Notes: a model not told the origin generated them from the sequence alone. A DNA stretch of 64,000 nucleotides from Hymenobacter cavernae (GCF_014641455.1 NZ_BMHT01000009.1:1-64000), one strand, 5' to 3'; numbered from the stretch's first letter, positions 20,933-29,668 are shown. Numbers and translations are program-made.

Positions 20933-21301
20933 TCAGCCAACCAATGTCCGCACTTGTTCCATCAACTGACGAGTGCTGAAGGGCTTCGCGATGTAGAGGT
21001 CGGCCCCTAGCTCGTAGCCTTTCCGAACGTCTGCTTCTTCACTTTTAGCACTCAGAAAAATGACTTTGGTAGCCTGCCGGTCGGAGCGCTGCCGCACGTA
21101 GTGGCACACTTGGTGGCCATCCACGTCGGGCATCGTTACATCGAGCAAAACGACAGCAAAAGGTGTCCGGTCAATGGCCTCTAACGCCTCCATCCCATTA
21201 CGCGCAATACTAACGTGGTAGCCATTTTTGCGCAGCAAAAACTCCAATGACATGACGAGGTTCGGCTCATCGTCCACGAGTAGAATCTGGGGTGAATTCA
21301 T
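20933..21301 (-). CDS. Single-domain response regulator in the acetate cluster
   Basis: 122 residues, a receiver only, with D10-D11, phospho-accepting Asp54 (LLDVTMPD), and the Lys of YIAKPFS. It has no output domain. It lies between the transporter and acs on the same strand (85-92 bases on each side), so it is probably co-transcribed. No kinase is adjacent. It may relay a signal that tunes acetate use, but that is inference from position. Confidence 0.9.
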   Translation of the reverse strand: MNSPQILLVDDEPNLVMSLEFLLRKNGYHVSIARNGMEALEAIDRTPFAVVLLDVTMPDVDGHQVCHYVRQRSDRQATKVIFLSAKSEEADVRKGYELGADLYIAKPFSTRQLMEQVRTLVG

Positions 21302-21386
21302 AGCCGAACTAATTGTTGAAAAGAGAGTAACAGAGTACCTAGGTATTTGAGTAATGACTTACTTAGCTACTCTGACACTCACCTAG

Positions 21387-22880
21387 CTACTCCGTGGCTT
21401 TATCCTCCATTAGTTTCACATTGCGCACGTCCTTCATCATGGCCATGCCCACAAAGAAGCAGATGAGGGCGATGACGACCGGGTACACCAAACCGACCAA
21501 GCTGCTGTGCTCTCTAGCAAATGTTCCTTCGGGTTGCGCCGCCGCCCACACGCCAATGGAAGTAGCAATCAGCGGCACGAAGCCGCCAAACACGCCGTTG
21601 CCAATGTGGTAAGGCACTGACAGTGAGGTATACCGCACTTTGGTCGGAAACAGCTCTACCAGGTAAGCGGCAATGGGGCCGTACACCATCGTTACGAACA
21701 GCACCAAGCAGAACACCAGCGCAATCATAGCTGGTACGTTGGGCGTGAGGGCCTTCATAACTGCCGGTAAGGCCTGGCCCGCGGCATCAACGGTGGCGGG
21801 CGTTACTTCCGTGAGTGGCCCAGCGAAGGCCTTGATGCCATAGAACAGCGGAATGGTGAACAGCGCCCCGCAGATCATGCCGGTCATGATGATGCGCTTA
21901 CGGCCTATACGGTCGGAGAGCGAGCCGAAATAGATAAACAGCGGCGTGGCTAATAGCATGGCTACCACCATGATAATGCTTGAATCAACGATATCCAGCT
22001 TCAGGGTGGCGTTCATGAAGGTGAAAGCCTGAAACTGGCTGGTGTAGAAAATAACTCCTTGTCCCATCGTTACGCCAAACAAGGCAATCAGGACCAGGCG
22101 GCGGTTTACGGGATTCATAAAGGAGTCGCGCAGAGGGCTTTTGCTCGTTGTGCCGGTCGCTTTGGCTTTGGCAAACAGCGGCGACTCATGCAGCTTCCGC
22201 CGGATGTAGTACGAGGCAATAACCAGGAAGCCCGAAAGCAGGAACGGAATGCGCCAGCCCCACTCCTTGAAGGCATCTTCGCCCATCAATTTGCGGGTGA
22301 TCAGAATGACGGAGATGCTGAGAATCAGGCCGCCGGTGGCCGTAATCTGGATGAAGCTCGTGTAGTAGCCGCGCTTGGAGTCAGGCGCATATTCGGCGAC
22401 ATAGGTAGCCGCGCCGCCGTATTCGCCGCCCAAAGCTAGCCCTTGCAGCAGCCGTAATATTACCACGATAATCGGTGCGACAATGCCAATGGAATCGTAG
22501 CTAGGTATCAGGCCGGTGATGAACGTGGCGCCGCCCATAATCAGCAGCGTTACCAGGAACGTGTACTTGCGCCCGATCATGTCGCCTAAGCGCCCGAAGA
22601 ACATGGCCCCGAACGGCCGCACCACGAACCCAGCCCCGAACACGGCCAGGGCACCTAGCAACGTATCCTCAATCTTGCCTGCGTGCCCAAATAGCACCGG
22701 CCCAATGATGGCGGCCAGCGAACCGAAAATGTAGAAATCGTACCACTCGATGACGGTGCCGACGGATGAGGCGGTAATGACCTGCCAGATCGTGCCGGTC
22801 GAGACGGCATTGTTGTCGTGCTCCACCGGAGCGTCGGGCACGGCTGCGTAGCCGCTTGTGCTAGGGGTACTCTGTTCCAT
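21387..22880 (-). CDS. MFS transporter of the metabolite:H+ symporter (MHS) group
   Basis: 497 residues with about 12 membrane spans. The MHS signatures are clear: GTVIEWYDFYIFG in the first span, VVRPFGAMFFGRLGDMIGRK in the loop between spans 2 and 3, RLLQGLALGGEYGGAATYVAEYAP, and SDRIGRKRIIMTG in the second half. Members import organic acids, shikimate, 2-oxoglutarate or proline/betaine with protons. Proximity to acs suggests a short carboxylic acid such as acetate, though sequence cannot decide this. Confidence 0.9.
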   Translation of the reverse strand: MEQSTPSTSGYAAVPDAPVEHDNNAVSTGTIWQVITASSVGTVIEWYDFYIFGSLAAIIGPVLFGHAGKIEDTLLGALAVFGAGFVVRPFGAMFFGRLGDMIGRKYTFLVTLLIMGGATFITGLIPSYDSIGIVAPIIVVILRLLQGLALGGEYGGAATYVAEYAPDSKRGYYTSFIQITATGGLILSISVILITRKLMGEDAFKEWGWRIPFLLSGFLVIASYYIRRKLHESPLFAKAKATGTTSKSPLRDSFMNPVNRRLVLIALFGVTMGQGVIFYTSQFQAFTFMNATLKLDIVDSSIIMVVAMLLATPLFIYFGSLSDRIGRKRIIMTGMICGALFTIPLFYGIKAFAGPLTEVTPATVDAAGQALPAVMKALTPNVPAMIALVFCLVLFVTMVYGPIAAYLVELFPTKVRYTSLSVPYHIGNGVFGGFVPLIATSIGVWAAAQPEGTFAREHSSLVGLVYPVVIALICFFVGMAMMKDVRNVKLMEDKATE

Positions 22881-23062
22881 ACTCGTTTAGCGAGATAAAG
22901 TGAGGAGAAGTGGGAATTGGGAAGCTCAAGAGTACCTGCGAATTGGCTTACGACAGGTAGAGCAGCAGTTGCCGCGTGGTGATGGCGCATACGCCTACAC
23001 CAAGTAGAAGAATTGACAAGCAGAAACCGCCTCGGCGCTATAGTTTCGTTAATACTATAGCC

Positions 23063-23485
23063 CTAGCCTTCTTTGAACCGTTCCCAACGGATCATCATGT
23101 ACTTATCCCCTAGCTCTGTCACCATCAGCCCCGCGCCTTTCAGGTTCTGTGGGTTCTGAAAGAAGTCAGCTAGCTCTTTCTGAGTCAATATCTTGTGCGT
23201 TGGGTGATAATCCGTCTGACGGGGAGCCCGCACGCCGTACTTTTTCACCCAGTTCATCACGCTTACGTGGCTTACCCCTAGCACCCGCTCAATTTCGCGG
23301 TAGCTCACACCTTCCACGTACAGCTGTAGTGCTTTGATGACGTAATAAGAACTCACCTCACGCCCTACTTTATCGACGGAGAAGTGATAGCCGCAATTTT
23401 TGCACTTGTACCGTTGCCGGCCGCCTACAATTCCGCTTTTCGTAGCTTCTGTAGCATCACACTTAGGGCAAGCGGGCTTGGTCAT
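23063..23485 (-). CDS. Solitary zinc-ribbon/HTH protein of IS1 InsA type
   Basis: 140 residues. The zinc ribbon has CPKC (C6, C9) and CKNC (C28, C31). The helix-turn-helix YVEGVSYREIERVLGVSHVSVMNWVKKYG (about 56-84) has the InsA pattern of IS1. The C-terminal 45 residues (KELADFFQNPQNLKGAGL and onward) are not part of a transposase, and no DDE catalytic half or terminal inverted repeats are visible near it. It therefore looks like a host gene derived from an IS1 repressor-type protein and probably binds DNA. It lies upstream of and on the same strand as the MFS/receiver/acs group. The stop TAG lies in a CCTAGC site. Confidence 0.8.
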   Translation of the reverse strand: MTKPACPKCDATEATKSGIVGGRQRYKCKNCGYHFSVDKVGREVSSYYVIKALQLYVEGVSYREIERVLGVSHVSVMNWVKKYGVRAPRQTDYHPTHKILTQKELADFFQNPQNLKGAGLMVTELGDKYMMIRWERFKEG

Positions 23486-23609
23486 GGCAGAGAAATAGAA
23501 CGATAGATGAGTAGCTATAGCTAGTTAGTAAAGATATATCAGATTAGCTAAGTCATTTTTTGAAAGCGAAGAGCGTGTTAGGGAATCTCAAATCTGCCTA
23601 CCTTGCTCT

Positions 23610-24005
23610 ATGCTATCAGACTACTCCTCCAAAGCTCTCGCTCAGCTACTTGCTTCACTTCCTGACCTGCAAGGGTTGTTTACGGAGCGTGAGGATTACT
23701 TTGTAATAGATACGACGAGCCCTGCGGGCTGGCCCTTTTGGGTGGACTCGGACGACGAACAGATAACCGTTGGGTTTGCCGAATATCATTGTCACTGCGG
23801 CGGATTCGCGGGTAGCACCGTGGAAGCGGACGTCGCGGAAGCTGTAGATTTTATTCAGGCGTTGCGTACGGGGCAGTTGGTGCTTGCTGTTTCATTTCGT
23901 GGTGAGGAGTATGCAGGGTCTTACCCGCTTCCCCCTGATGAACAGCCTAGGAACTTTGCAACAGGAGCAAATACTTCCCTAAAGATTAGACGATGGTCAG
24001 AGTAG
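23610..24005 (+). CDS. Hypothetical protein
   Basis: 131 residues, acidic, no signal peptide or membrane span. It contains a compact Cys/His cluster EYHCHCGGF (about 58-66) that could bind metal, and aromatic-rich segments (AGWPFWVDSDDEQITVGFAEY). I do not recognise a family; size and composition recall small immunity-type proteins, but no toxin gene is adjacent. A TACCTTGC sequence just upstream (about 23598) may be part of a promoter. Confidence 0.6.
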   Translation: MLSDYSSKALAQLLASLPDLQGLFTEREDYFVIDTTSPAGWPFWVDSDDEQITVGFAEYHCHCGGFAGSTVEADVAEAVDFIQALRTGQLVLAVSFRGEEYAGSYPLPPDEQPRNFATGANTSLKIRRWSE

Positions 24006-24146
24006 GATGTCTTAGTTGGGATAATGATTTTCAAAGCTCATTCAGGTTCCTAATTCCCCAACACGCTCTAAGCATATCCTCTATTTACTCCTGCCTTAGC
24101 AAGAAATACCTATACTGCACCGCAACCAACCTAGGTTCAACTGCCG

Positions 24147-24701
24147 GTGAAACGATCTGACTACCGCTCATTGCTGCTGTGGACCAGCGGACTCCTTGTG
24201 GCCCTGTTGTACCTGCATACAGAGTCAAGTGAGCCTCTTCTTATGATGCTACAACTAGCTGGTGCAATGGCATTGCTGCTGGTTTATGCTGTGCTCATGC
24301 TAGTCATCGGGATAGTAGCGAAGATTTTACGGCAATTTCTCAGGCCGTTACTGATAGCAGCATTCCTTAGCTTTCCGTTGATGATTCCAATATGGAACTG
24401 GCAAGGTAACCGCACGGAGCAGCGCGCTGCTGGCATAATAAATAAGCTGGAAGCTTATCATAAGCGACACGGACACTACCCAGATTCGTTAGCGCAACTC
24501 ACGCCACGTTACCTAGCTACAATTCCTTTTACTGCGCAAGGTCTGTTATGGCCCCGACCTTTCCGCTACGAATCGGCTAGGACCGACTCAGCTGCTTACC
24601 CGCCTGATCGGTCGAATGAATTTTACTTACGATATTATGCCGGGACCATGGTTGAAGCGACGTACAGCAGTGATACGCAACAGTGGCATTATGACGATTA
24701 G
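24147..24701 (+). CDS. Membrane protein with pilin-like C-terminal segment
   Basis: 184 residues, starting at GTG 24147 directly after an ACCTAGGT site. Two or three membrane spans occupy about residues 8-95. The soluble tail includes IINKLEAYHKRHGHYPDSLAQLTPRYL, which resembles the post-helix segment of type II secretion pseudopilins (L-x-x-Y-x-x-x-x-G-x-Y-P). The arrangement of spans first and pilin-like part afterwards is not that of a true pilin. Function unknown. Confidence 0.65.
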   Translation: MKRSDYRSLLLWTSGLLVALLYLHTESSEPLLMMLQLAGAMALLLVYAVLMLVIGIVAKILRQFLRPLLIAAFLSFPLMIPIWNWQGNRTEQRAAGIINKLEAYHKRHGHYPDSLAQLTPRYLATIPFTAQGLLWPRPFRYESARTDSAAYPPDRSNEFYLRYYAGTMVEATYSSDTQQWHYDD

Positions 24702-24734
24702 TTATAGCAACATCTGCTGTTCTATCTTGCCCGC

Positions 24735-25661
24735 ATGATTCCCTCCCTTCCCTCCTTCCGCACCATCACGCCCGGCAATATTCCCGCGCCTGACTGGTAC
24801 CAGTTTATGGTTACCAGCGTAGCGCCGCGGCCGATTGCTTTCGTTAGTACCATTTCAGCGGCCGGCGAGGTGAACCTAGCTCCTTATAGTTTCTTCAACG
24901 TCTTCAGTCCCAATCCGCCCATTCTCATCTTCTCGGCTACGACGCGTGGCCACGACAACACGCCCAAAGACACGCTGCTCAACGTGCGCGAGGTAGCCGA
25001 GTGCGTAATTAACATCGCCAACTATCCGCTGGTAGAGCAGCTTTCACTAACGAGCACCGAGTACCCGAAAGGCGTAAACGAGTTTCAAAAAGCAGGCTTC
25101 ACAGAAGTTACCTCTGATAAGGTCCGGCCGCCACGTGCCGCCGAATGCCCGGCCGCTTACGAGTGTGTGGTCGAGCAGATTATGCCCTTGGGAGACACAG
25201 CCGGCGCCGGTAACCTGGTTATCTGCCGGGTGGTGCAGGCCCATTTTCATGAGGCATTGCTGAATGATAATGGCATCGGCCTGAACCCGCACAAGCTGGA
25301 AGCCGTGGCCCGCCTGGGTGGCGACTACTACAGCCGCGTAGGCCCTGAAAGCCTGCTCCAAGTACCTAGGCCGAGCCGCCACCAGGGAATCGGCTTCGAT
25401 CAGTTGCCGACGCACATCCGCCACAGCGACATTCTGACGGGCAACAACCTAGGTCGGTTGGCCAATGTGGAGGCTTCGGCCCTACCTTCTGCGGCGGAAG
25501 TGCAGACTTTTCATACGGAGCCGCTGGTTGCCTACACGCTCAATAAGCACTACGGCAACCCAAGCGAGCAGCGCCGCCAATTGATGTTGCTCGGCAAGCA
25601 GTTTCTGGAAGAAGGCAGGGTCCAGGAAGCCTGGAAGACGCTGCTGCTCGCCGGTAAGTAA
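24735..25661 (+). CDS. Flavin reductase-like FMN-binding protein
   Basis: 308 residues. The flavin-reductase fold starts with YQFMVTSVAPRPIAFVSTISAAGEVNLAPYSFFN (about 21-55), the FMN-binding signature in which PRPIAFV-S and NLAPYS line the cofactor site, followed by HDNTPKDTLLNV. The first 200 residues match the family, and the C-terminal 100 residues (EVQTFHTEPLVAY and onward) form an extra domain common in Bacteroidota members. Substrate unknown; it could supply reduced flavin or act as an oxidoreductase. Confidence 0.87.
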   Translation: MIPSLPSFRTITPGNIPAPDWYQFMVTSVAPRPIAFVSTISAAGEVNLAPYSFFNVFSPNPPILIFSATTRGHDNTPKDTLLNVREVAECVINIANYPLVEQLSLTSTEYPKGVNEFQKAGFTEVTSDKVRPPRAAECPAAYECVVEQIMPLGDTAGAGNLVICRVVQAHFHEALLNDNGIGLNPHKLEAVARLGGDYYSRVGPESLLQVPRPSRHQGIGFDQLPTHIRHSDILTGNNLGRLANVEASALPSAAEVQTFHTEPLVAYTLNKHYGNPSEQRRQLMLLGKQFLEEGRVQEAWKTLLLAGK

Positions 25662-25769
25662 TCGAAAGCAAAGGTTGAATCTCAGGCACTTTGTCAGAAA
25701 TCACGCTGGTTCTCGTTATTTAACGTTAGAGTCAGTCTTCAATCAGCCACCCGTAAACACCACCTAGCT

Positions 25770-26462
25770 ATGAACAAACCCTATTTCCATCTAGGCGATT
25801 GGCGTCGCAACGTGCTGATGGTTGCCGCCGCTGCGAGCCTAGGTATTGGCCTGCCGGCGTGCTCCGGCAACTCCAGCTCCGACAAAACCACCGCCGAGGG
25901 CGACTGGAGCAACGGCAACAATGACTCTTACTCTGAGGGCGTTATCACCGAAATGACGGAGGTGCAGCCCGGCAGCTGGAAGATTACGGCCGAGCGCCCC
26001 GCTGGGAAAGAGCAAGTAGCCGCCATCCTCAAGCACTTCGACGGCACCGTGGATACGCTGCAAGGCCAGGCGCTGCAAAAACAGATGCAGGACTACAGCC
26101 GCACCTACCCCGAAAACCGCGTGGGCAGCACCGGCATGATGGACGTGCTGATGTGGGGCGGCATCGGCTACATGGCCGGTCGTTTTCTCACGCCCAACCT
26201 AGGTGCTTACGCCAACCCCGGCGTGGTACAGCAGAATAACGCCTGGCGAAGTCGGGTGGCGCAGGAACGCGGCCAGGGCCGCAGCTTTTTCGGGCGCGGT
26301 TTCGCGGGCAGCCGCACGTCGCCCACGGGCGGCATCCGACCTAGCCCTACTGTTACGCGCAACACGGGTTTTGGTCGAAGCCGCAGCAGCATTCGCAGCA
26401 CCGCACCAACCGGCCGCAGCTCCGGCTTTGGTAGCCGCGGCGGACGAGGCTTTGGCGGATAA
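25770..26462 (+). CDS. Lipoprotein paired with glutathionylspermidine synthase-like gene (UPF0323/YgiB-like role)
   Basis: 230 residues. The N-terminus is a lipoprotein signal ending GLPAC (Cys31), so it is membrane-anchored. A PepSY-like or small alpha/beta part follows (about 50-120), then a Gly/Met hydrophobic patch (MMDVLMWGGIGYMAGRFL) and a low-complexity tail rich in Gly, Arg, Ser and Thr (about 155-230). Lipoproteins of this style sit directly upstream of glutathionylspermidine-synthase-like ATP-grasp genes in other bacteria (E. coli ygiB-ygiC), and the same order is present here. The role of these pairs is not established. Confidence 0.75.
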   Translation: MNKPYFHLGDWRRNVLMVAAAASLGIGLPACSGNSSSDKTTAEGDWSNGNNDSYSEGVITEMTEVQPGSWKITAERPAGKEQVAAILKHFDGTVDTLQGQALQKQMQDYSRTYPENRVGSTGMMDVLMWGGIGYMAGRFLTPNLGAYANPGVVQQNNAWRSRVAQERGQGRSFFGRGFAGSRTSPTGGIRPSPTVTRNTGFGRSRSSIRSTAPTGRSSGFGSRGGRGFGG

Positions 26463-26466
26463 TTTT

Positions 26467-26631
26467 CATTTAACATTTACCAATTAACATTTAACAGCTA
26501 CGGTTATCATCTGCCAATTAACACTGTACCGACAACCTAGGTGTTGGTTAGGCAAGTATGGGTAACTGGTAGCCGACATTTGTTAACTGATACTTGGTAG
26601 CTGTTAAATGTTAATTGGTAAATGTTAAATG
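26467..26631. repeat. 35-bp perfect inverted repeat between paired genes
   Basis: Arms 26467-26501 and 26597-26631 are exact inverse complements 35 bases long, separated by 95 bases that contain ACCTAGGT at 26535-26542. The arms are built from the words CATTTAACA and CAATTAACA. The left arm begins 4 bases after the lipoprotein stop and the right arm ends 4 bases before the next ATG, so the element fills the whole spacer. Confidence 0.95.
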
Positions 26632-26635
26632 AAAT

Positions 26636-27808
26636 ATGATCAAGCTCTTACCGCTTTCGGGTGATGTGTCGCCGGCCGTGCGTGGCCTGGGTTGGGAGTG
26701 GGCTATTGAGGATGCCTGCCAGAACTACGTGGCCCGCGAGGCGGTGCAGCTGCCGGAGCGCTCGGCCGACGCGCTGCTCGAAGCCACCGATACGCTCTAC
26801 GACTTGCTGGTGCAGTCTATCCCCGATCCGATTCCCGACGATCTGCTGCGGCTGCTTGCCATTCCGGAGAACCTGTGGGCTGCCGTACGTCACTCCTGGA
26901 ACGATGACCGTCACTGGCACCTCTACGGCCGCTTCGACCTGGCCGAAACGCCCGACGGACCCAAGCTTCTGGAGTTCAACGCCGACACCGCTACCAGCCT
27001 CCCCGAAACGGCCGTGGTGCAGTGGGCTAGCCTAGTTGCGGCCGGTCAGGGCCAGGATGATCGGCAGGTGAACGGCCTCTTCGAAGGACTGCAAAACCAG
27101 CTGGCACAATGGCTGGAACTGAACAATGACCTGGAACCTAGCTTGCTACTGGTTCACCTGCCCGATAGCGACGAAGATGCCGCCAACTGTGCCGTAGTGG
27201 CCGAAGCAGCCGTAGAAGCAGGTTTCGAGCAAGTACACGTCTGCTCCGTTGATGCCATGCAGGTTGCCGTGCAGGGCGAAGACCGGGGAGCGTGGGCCGA
27301 AGTGGAGCCGGGTCAATGGCAACGATTTGCCTTTGTGTTCAAGCTCGTACCCTGGGAAATTCTGGCCGATGAAGAGCCGGAACTGACCGCCGACCTTACG
27401 CAGCTCCTGCAAAGCCGTGACCTCATTATTGCCAACCCCGCCTACACGCTGCTTTTCCAAAGCAAGGGCATCCTAGCCTGGCTGTGGCAAAACTTTCCGC
27501 ATCACCCGTTGCTGCTCGAAGCATCACTGCAAGACCTGCCGGGCCATTACGTGCGCAAGCCGCTGCTAGGTCGCGAAGGGCAAAATGTGACGGAAATAAA
27601 CAACGGTCAGGCTGGCGAAACCATCGAAGGCGACTTCGCCGATCAGCCCCAAGTGCGTCAGCGCTTTGCTGAGCTCCCGCAAGACGCCCAAGGCCGCCGC
27701 TACCAAGCGGGCGTATTCTGGGCCGGAGCAGCCTGCGCCATCGGCTTCCGCCGCGACGCAGGCTTCATCACCAACCTCTCGGAGTTTGTGCCGCACATTA
27801 TCGAATGA
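26636..27808 (+). CDS. Glutathionylspermidine synthase family (YgiC-like) ATP-grasp protein
   Basis: 390 residues, the usual length of the C-terminal ATP-grasp domain found alone. Motifs: RHSWNDDRHWHLYGRFDLAETPDGPKLLEFNADTATSLPE (about 88-125), with the metal/substrate Glu-x-Asn; KLVPWEIL; and NPAYTLLFQSKGILAWLW with LPGHYVRKPLLGREGQNV, where Lys/Arg residues bind ATP. The family forms amide bonds, but YgiC-type members lack the amidase half of Gss and do not make glutathionylspermidine; their substrate is unknown. The upstream lipoprotein suggests a link with the envelope. Confidence 0.87.
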   Translation: MIKLLPLSGDVSPAVRGLGWEWAIEDACQNYVAREAVQLPERSADALLEATDTLYDLLVQSIPDPIPDDLLRLLAIPENLWAAVRHSWNDDRHWHLYGRFDLAETPDGPKLLEFNADTATSLPETAVVQWASLVAAGQGQDDRQVNGLFEGLQNQLAQWLELNNDLEPSLLLVHLPDSDEDAANCAVVAEAAVEAGFEQVHVCSVDAMQVAVQGEDRGAWAEVEPGQWQRFAFVFKLVPWEILADEEPELTADLTQLLQSRDLIIANPAYTLLFQSKGILAWLWQNFPHHPLLLEASLQDLPGHYVRKPLLGREGQNVTEINNGQAGETIEGDFADQPQVRQRFAELPQDAQGRRYQAGVFWAGAACAIGFRRDAGFITNLSEFVPHIIE

Positions 27809-27817
27809 AGCCAACCA

Positions 27818-27913
27818 ACCTAGGTAGGTCTACTCAGGCGAGCACAAAGCTGCAGCAAAGCCGTCCACAAAATCCGTGGAATCCGAAAAATCCGGATGAA
27901 TCCGTGGTTCAGA
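27818..27913. repeat. Spacer with tandem AATCCG words
   Basis: Between two convergent genes, AATCCG recurs four times with 9-10 base spacing (about 27870-27904), next to an ACCTAGGT copy at 27818. There is no hairpin with a T-run. The structure is like the word-repeat spacers elsewhere, but only one arm is visible. Confidence 0.6.
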
Positions 27914-29140
27914 TTAATTCCGCACCGCAATCATCAAACCTAGCTCCTTGTAGCGCATGTTGAATTTCTTCGCAATAGCCACGTTCGTGAGCGAGCCTTT
28001 GTAGATGTACACGCCGCTGCGGAAATGCTCGTTCGTGAACAACACCTCGTTAATGCCGCCGTGTTGGCTGATTTCCTGCAAAATCGGCGTAAAAATGTTG
28101 CTTAGCGCGTTGGTAGCCGTGCGCGGCACCCGCGACGGAATGTTGGGCACGCAGTAGTGAATGACGTCGTACTTGCGGAAAACCGGCTTGTTGTGGCTCG
28201 TCAGCTCCGACGTTTCGAAGCAGCCACCCTGGTCAATGCTCACATCGATGATGACCGAGCCGGGCGACATCTGCGACACGACATCTTCGGGCACCATAAA
28301 CGGAATCCGGCCTTCCTCCACGTTCAGCGCGCCAATCACGACATCAGCGCGACGAATCTGCTGGTTGAGCACGAAGGTATCCAGGGTGCTCGTGTAGAGC
28401 TGCGTACCTAGGTTTTGCTTGAGGCGCCGCAGCTTATAGATGTGGTTATCAAACACTTTTACCTCGGCGCCTAGGCCCGTAGCGGCACGGGCGGCATATT
28501 CGGCTACCGTGCCTGCGCCCAGAATAACCACCTGCGAAGGCGGCACGCCCGTAATGCCGCCCAGAATAATGCCTTTGCCTTCGTTGGCGCGCGCCAGGTA
28601 TTCGGCCGCGATAAGCATGACGGTGGAGCCGGCAATTTCGCTCATCGCCCGCACTACTGGCCTAGCCCCCGACGGGTCTTTGATCAGCTCAAAGGAAATA
28701 GCGTTAACCTTCTTCCGCGCCAGCGCCGCAATGTATTCGCCTGTGAGTGAGCCAAATTGCAGCGCCGAGATGAGCGTCTGATTAGGCCGCATGTGCTCGA
28801 TTTCATCCTGCGTAGGCGGCGCTACTTTCAGGATGAGGTCGGCCGCGTACACCTCCTTTTGCGTGTACACGATAGAAGCACCCGCCTCGGAATAGTCGTG
28901 GTCGGAATACTTGCTCGGTTCGCCGGCCCCGCTTTCCAACACCACTTCGTGGCCTTCGTTCACGAGGTGTTTCACTGCCTCAGGCGTCAGGCCCAGGCGG
29001 TTTTCCTGCAACGAGGTTTCGCGCGGCAGCCCAATAAAGAGCTTACGTCGCCGCGTTTCCACTGCCAACATGGATTCTTGCGGGTAAAAAGCGCGGCTGG
29101 TAGCCAGCGACTCGAATCCTGGGGGTACTGCTTCGGGCAT
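27914..29140 (-). CDS. ald: Alanine dehydrogenase
   Basis: 408 residues. It interconverts L-alanine and pyruvate with NAD. The N-terminal domain has GLPRETSLQENRLGLTPEAVKHLVNEGHEV, with the substrate Arg and Lys region, and the SFELIKDPSGARPVV stretch. The Rossmann motif VVILGAGTVAEYAARAATGLGAEVKVFD (about 222-249) binds NAD. The catalytic His lies near IDQGGCFETSE and the Asp nearby. The N-terminus of about 30 extra residues before RKLFIGLP is usual in this phylum. Confidence 0.92.
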   Translation of the reverse strand: MPEAVPPGFESLATSRAFYPQESMLAVETRRRKLFIGLPRETSLQENRLGLTPEAVKHLVNEGHEVVLESGAGEPSKYSDHDYSEAGASIVYTQKEVYAADLILKVAPPTQDEIEHMRPNQTLISALQFGSLTGEYIAALARKKVNAISFELIKDPSGARPVVRAMSEIAGSTVMLIAAEYLARANEGKGIILGGITGVPPSQVVILGAGTVAEYAARAATGLGAEVKVFDNHIYKLRRLKQNLGTQLYTSTLDTFVLNQQIRRADVVIGALNVEEGRIPFMVPEDVVSQMSPGSVIIDVSIDQGGCFETSELTSHNKPVFRKYDVIHYCVPNIPSRVPRTATNALSNIFTPILQEISQHGGINEVLFTNEHFRSGVYIYKGSLTNVAIAKKFNMRYKELGLMIAVRN

Positions 29141-29233
29141 TGGGAGAGGTTAAAAATCAAAAATCAGGAATTACAAACTACCTCGTGCTGTACAGCTTCT
29201 GAAATCCAAGACATTCCGCAGCAGGCTTTAATT

Positions 29234-29668
29234 TTAATTCCCAACTTTTACTTGGAGGATTCTCGATTCTGGTCCGGTAACGGTGAGTGTAATGAGCAGA
29301 TAATCTGGGGGCAGCAACGCTTCCACACGGCTTGGCCATTCTAGCAGGCAAAGATAGCCAGAATCGAAGTACTCTAGGGCACCCATTGCTACAGCTTCGC
29401 TGGGGTCATCGAGCCGATAGAAGTCGAAATGGTAGATCGGCTGGTTTTGCGCGTCGCGGTACTCATTGACGAGCGAAAACGTCGGGCTGCTCACTTCGCT
29501 TTCCGGCACACCTAGGTCTGCGCACAATGCTTTGATGAAGGTGGTCTTGCCAGCTCCCATCTCGCCTTCAAAAGCTACGATGCTGTGATCTACCAGCAGG
29601 TTCTTGAGCTGCGCGGCAGCGGCGGGCAAAGCAGCTAGGTCGGGAATCGAAATTTCAGTAGTAGGCAT
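29234..29668 (-). CDS. tsaE: TsaE, tRNA N6-threonylcarbamoyladenosine complex ATPase
   Basis: 144 residues. The Walker A motif GEMGAGKTTFIKAL is at about 35-48. The conserved VSSPTFSLVNEY and HFDFYRLDDPSEA stretches are the switch and substrate-complex parts of TsaE, and LLEWPSRVEALLPPD ends the core. It powers the TsaB-TsaD complex that makes t6A37 in tRNAs reading ANN codons. It lies leftward, just upstream of ald on the same strand (94 bases apart). Confidence 0.95.
   Translation of the reverse strand: MPTTEISIPDLAALPAAAAQLKNLLVDHSIVAFEGEMGAGKTTFIKALCADLGVPESEVSSPTFSLVNEYRDAQNQPIYHFDFYRLDDPSEAVAMGALEYFDSGYLCLLEWPSRVEALLPPDYLLITLTVTGPESRILQVKVGN

Noticed and set aside
23063..23485. Considered as part of an insertion sequence
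   Set aside because: Only the InsA-like zinc ribbon and HTH are present; no transposase catalytic domain or terminal inverted repeats lie within 300 bases.
27818..27913. Regular AATCCG repeats considered as a CRISPR fragment
   Set aside because: The repeat unit is 6 bases with 3-4 base gaps, no spacers of typical length exist and no cas genes are present.
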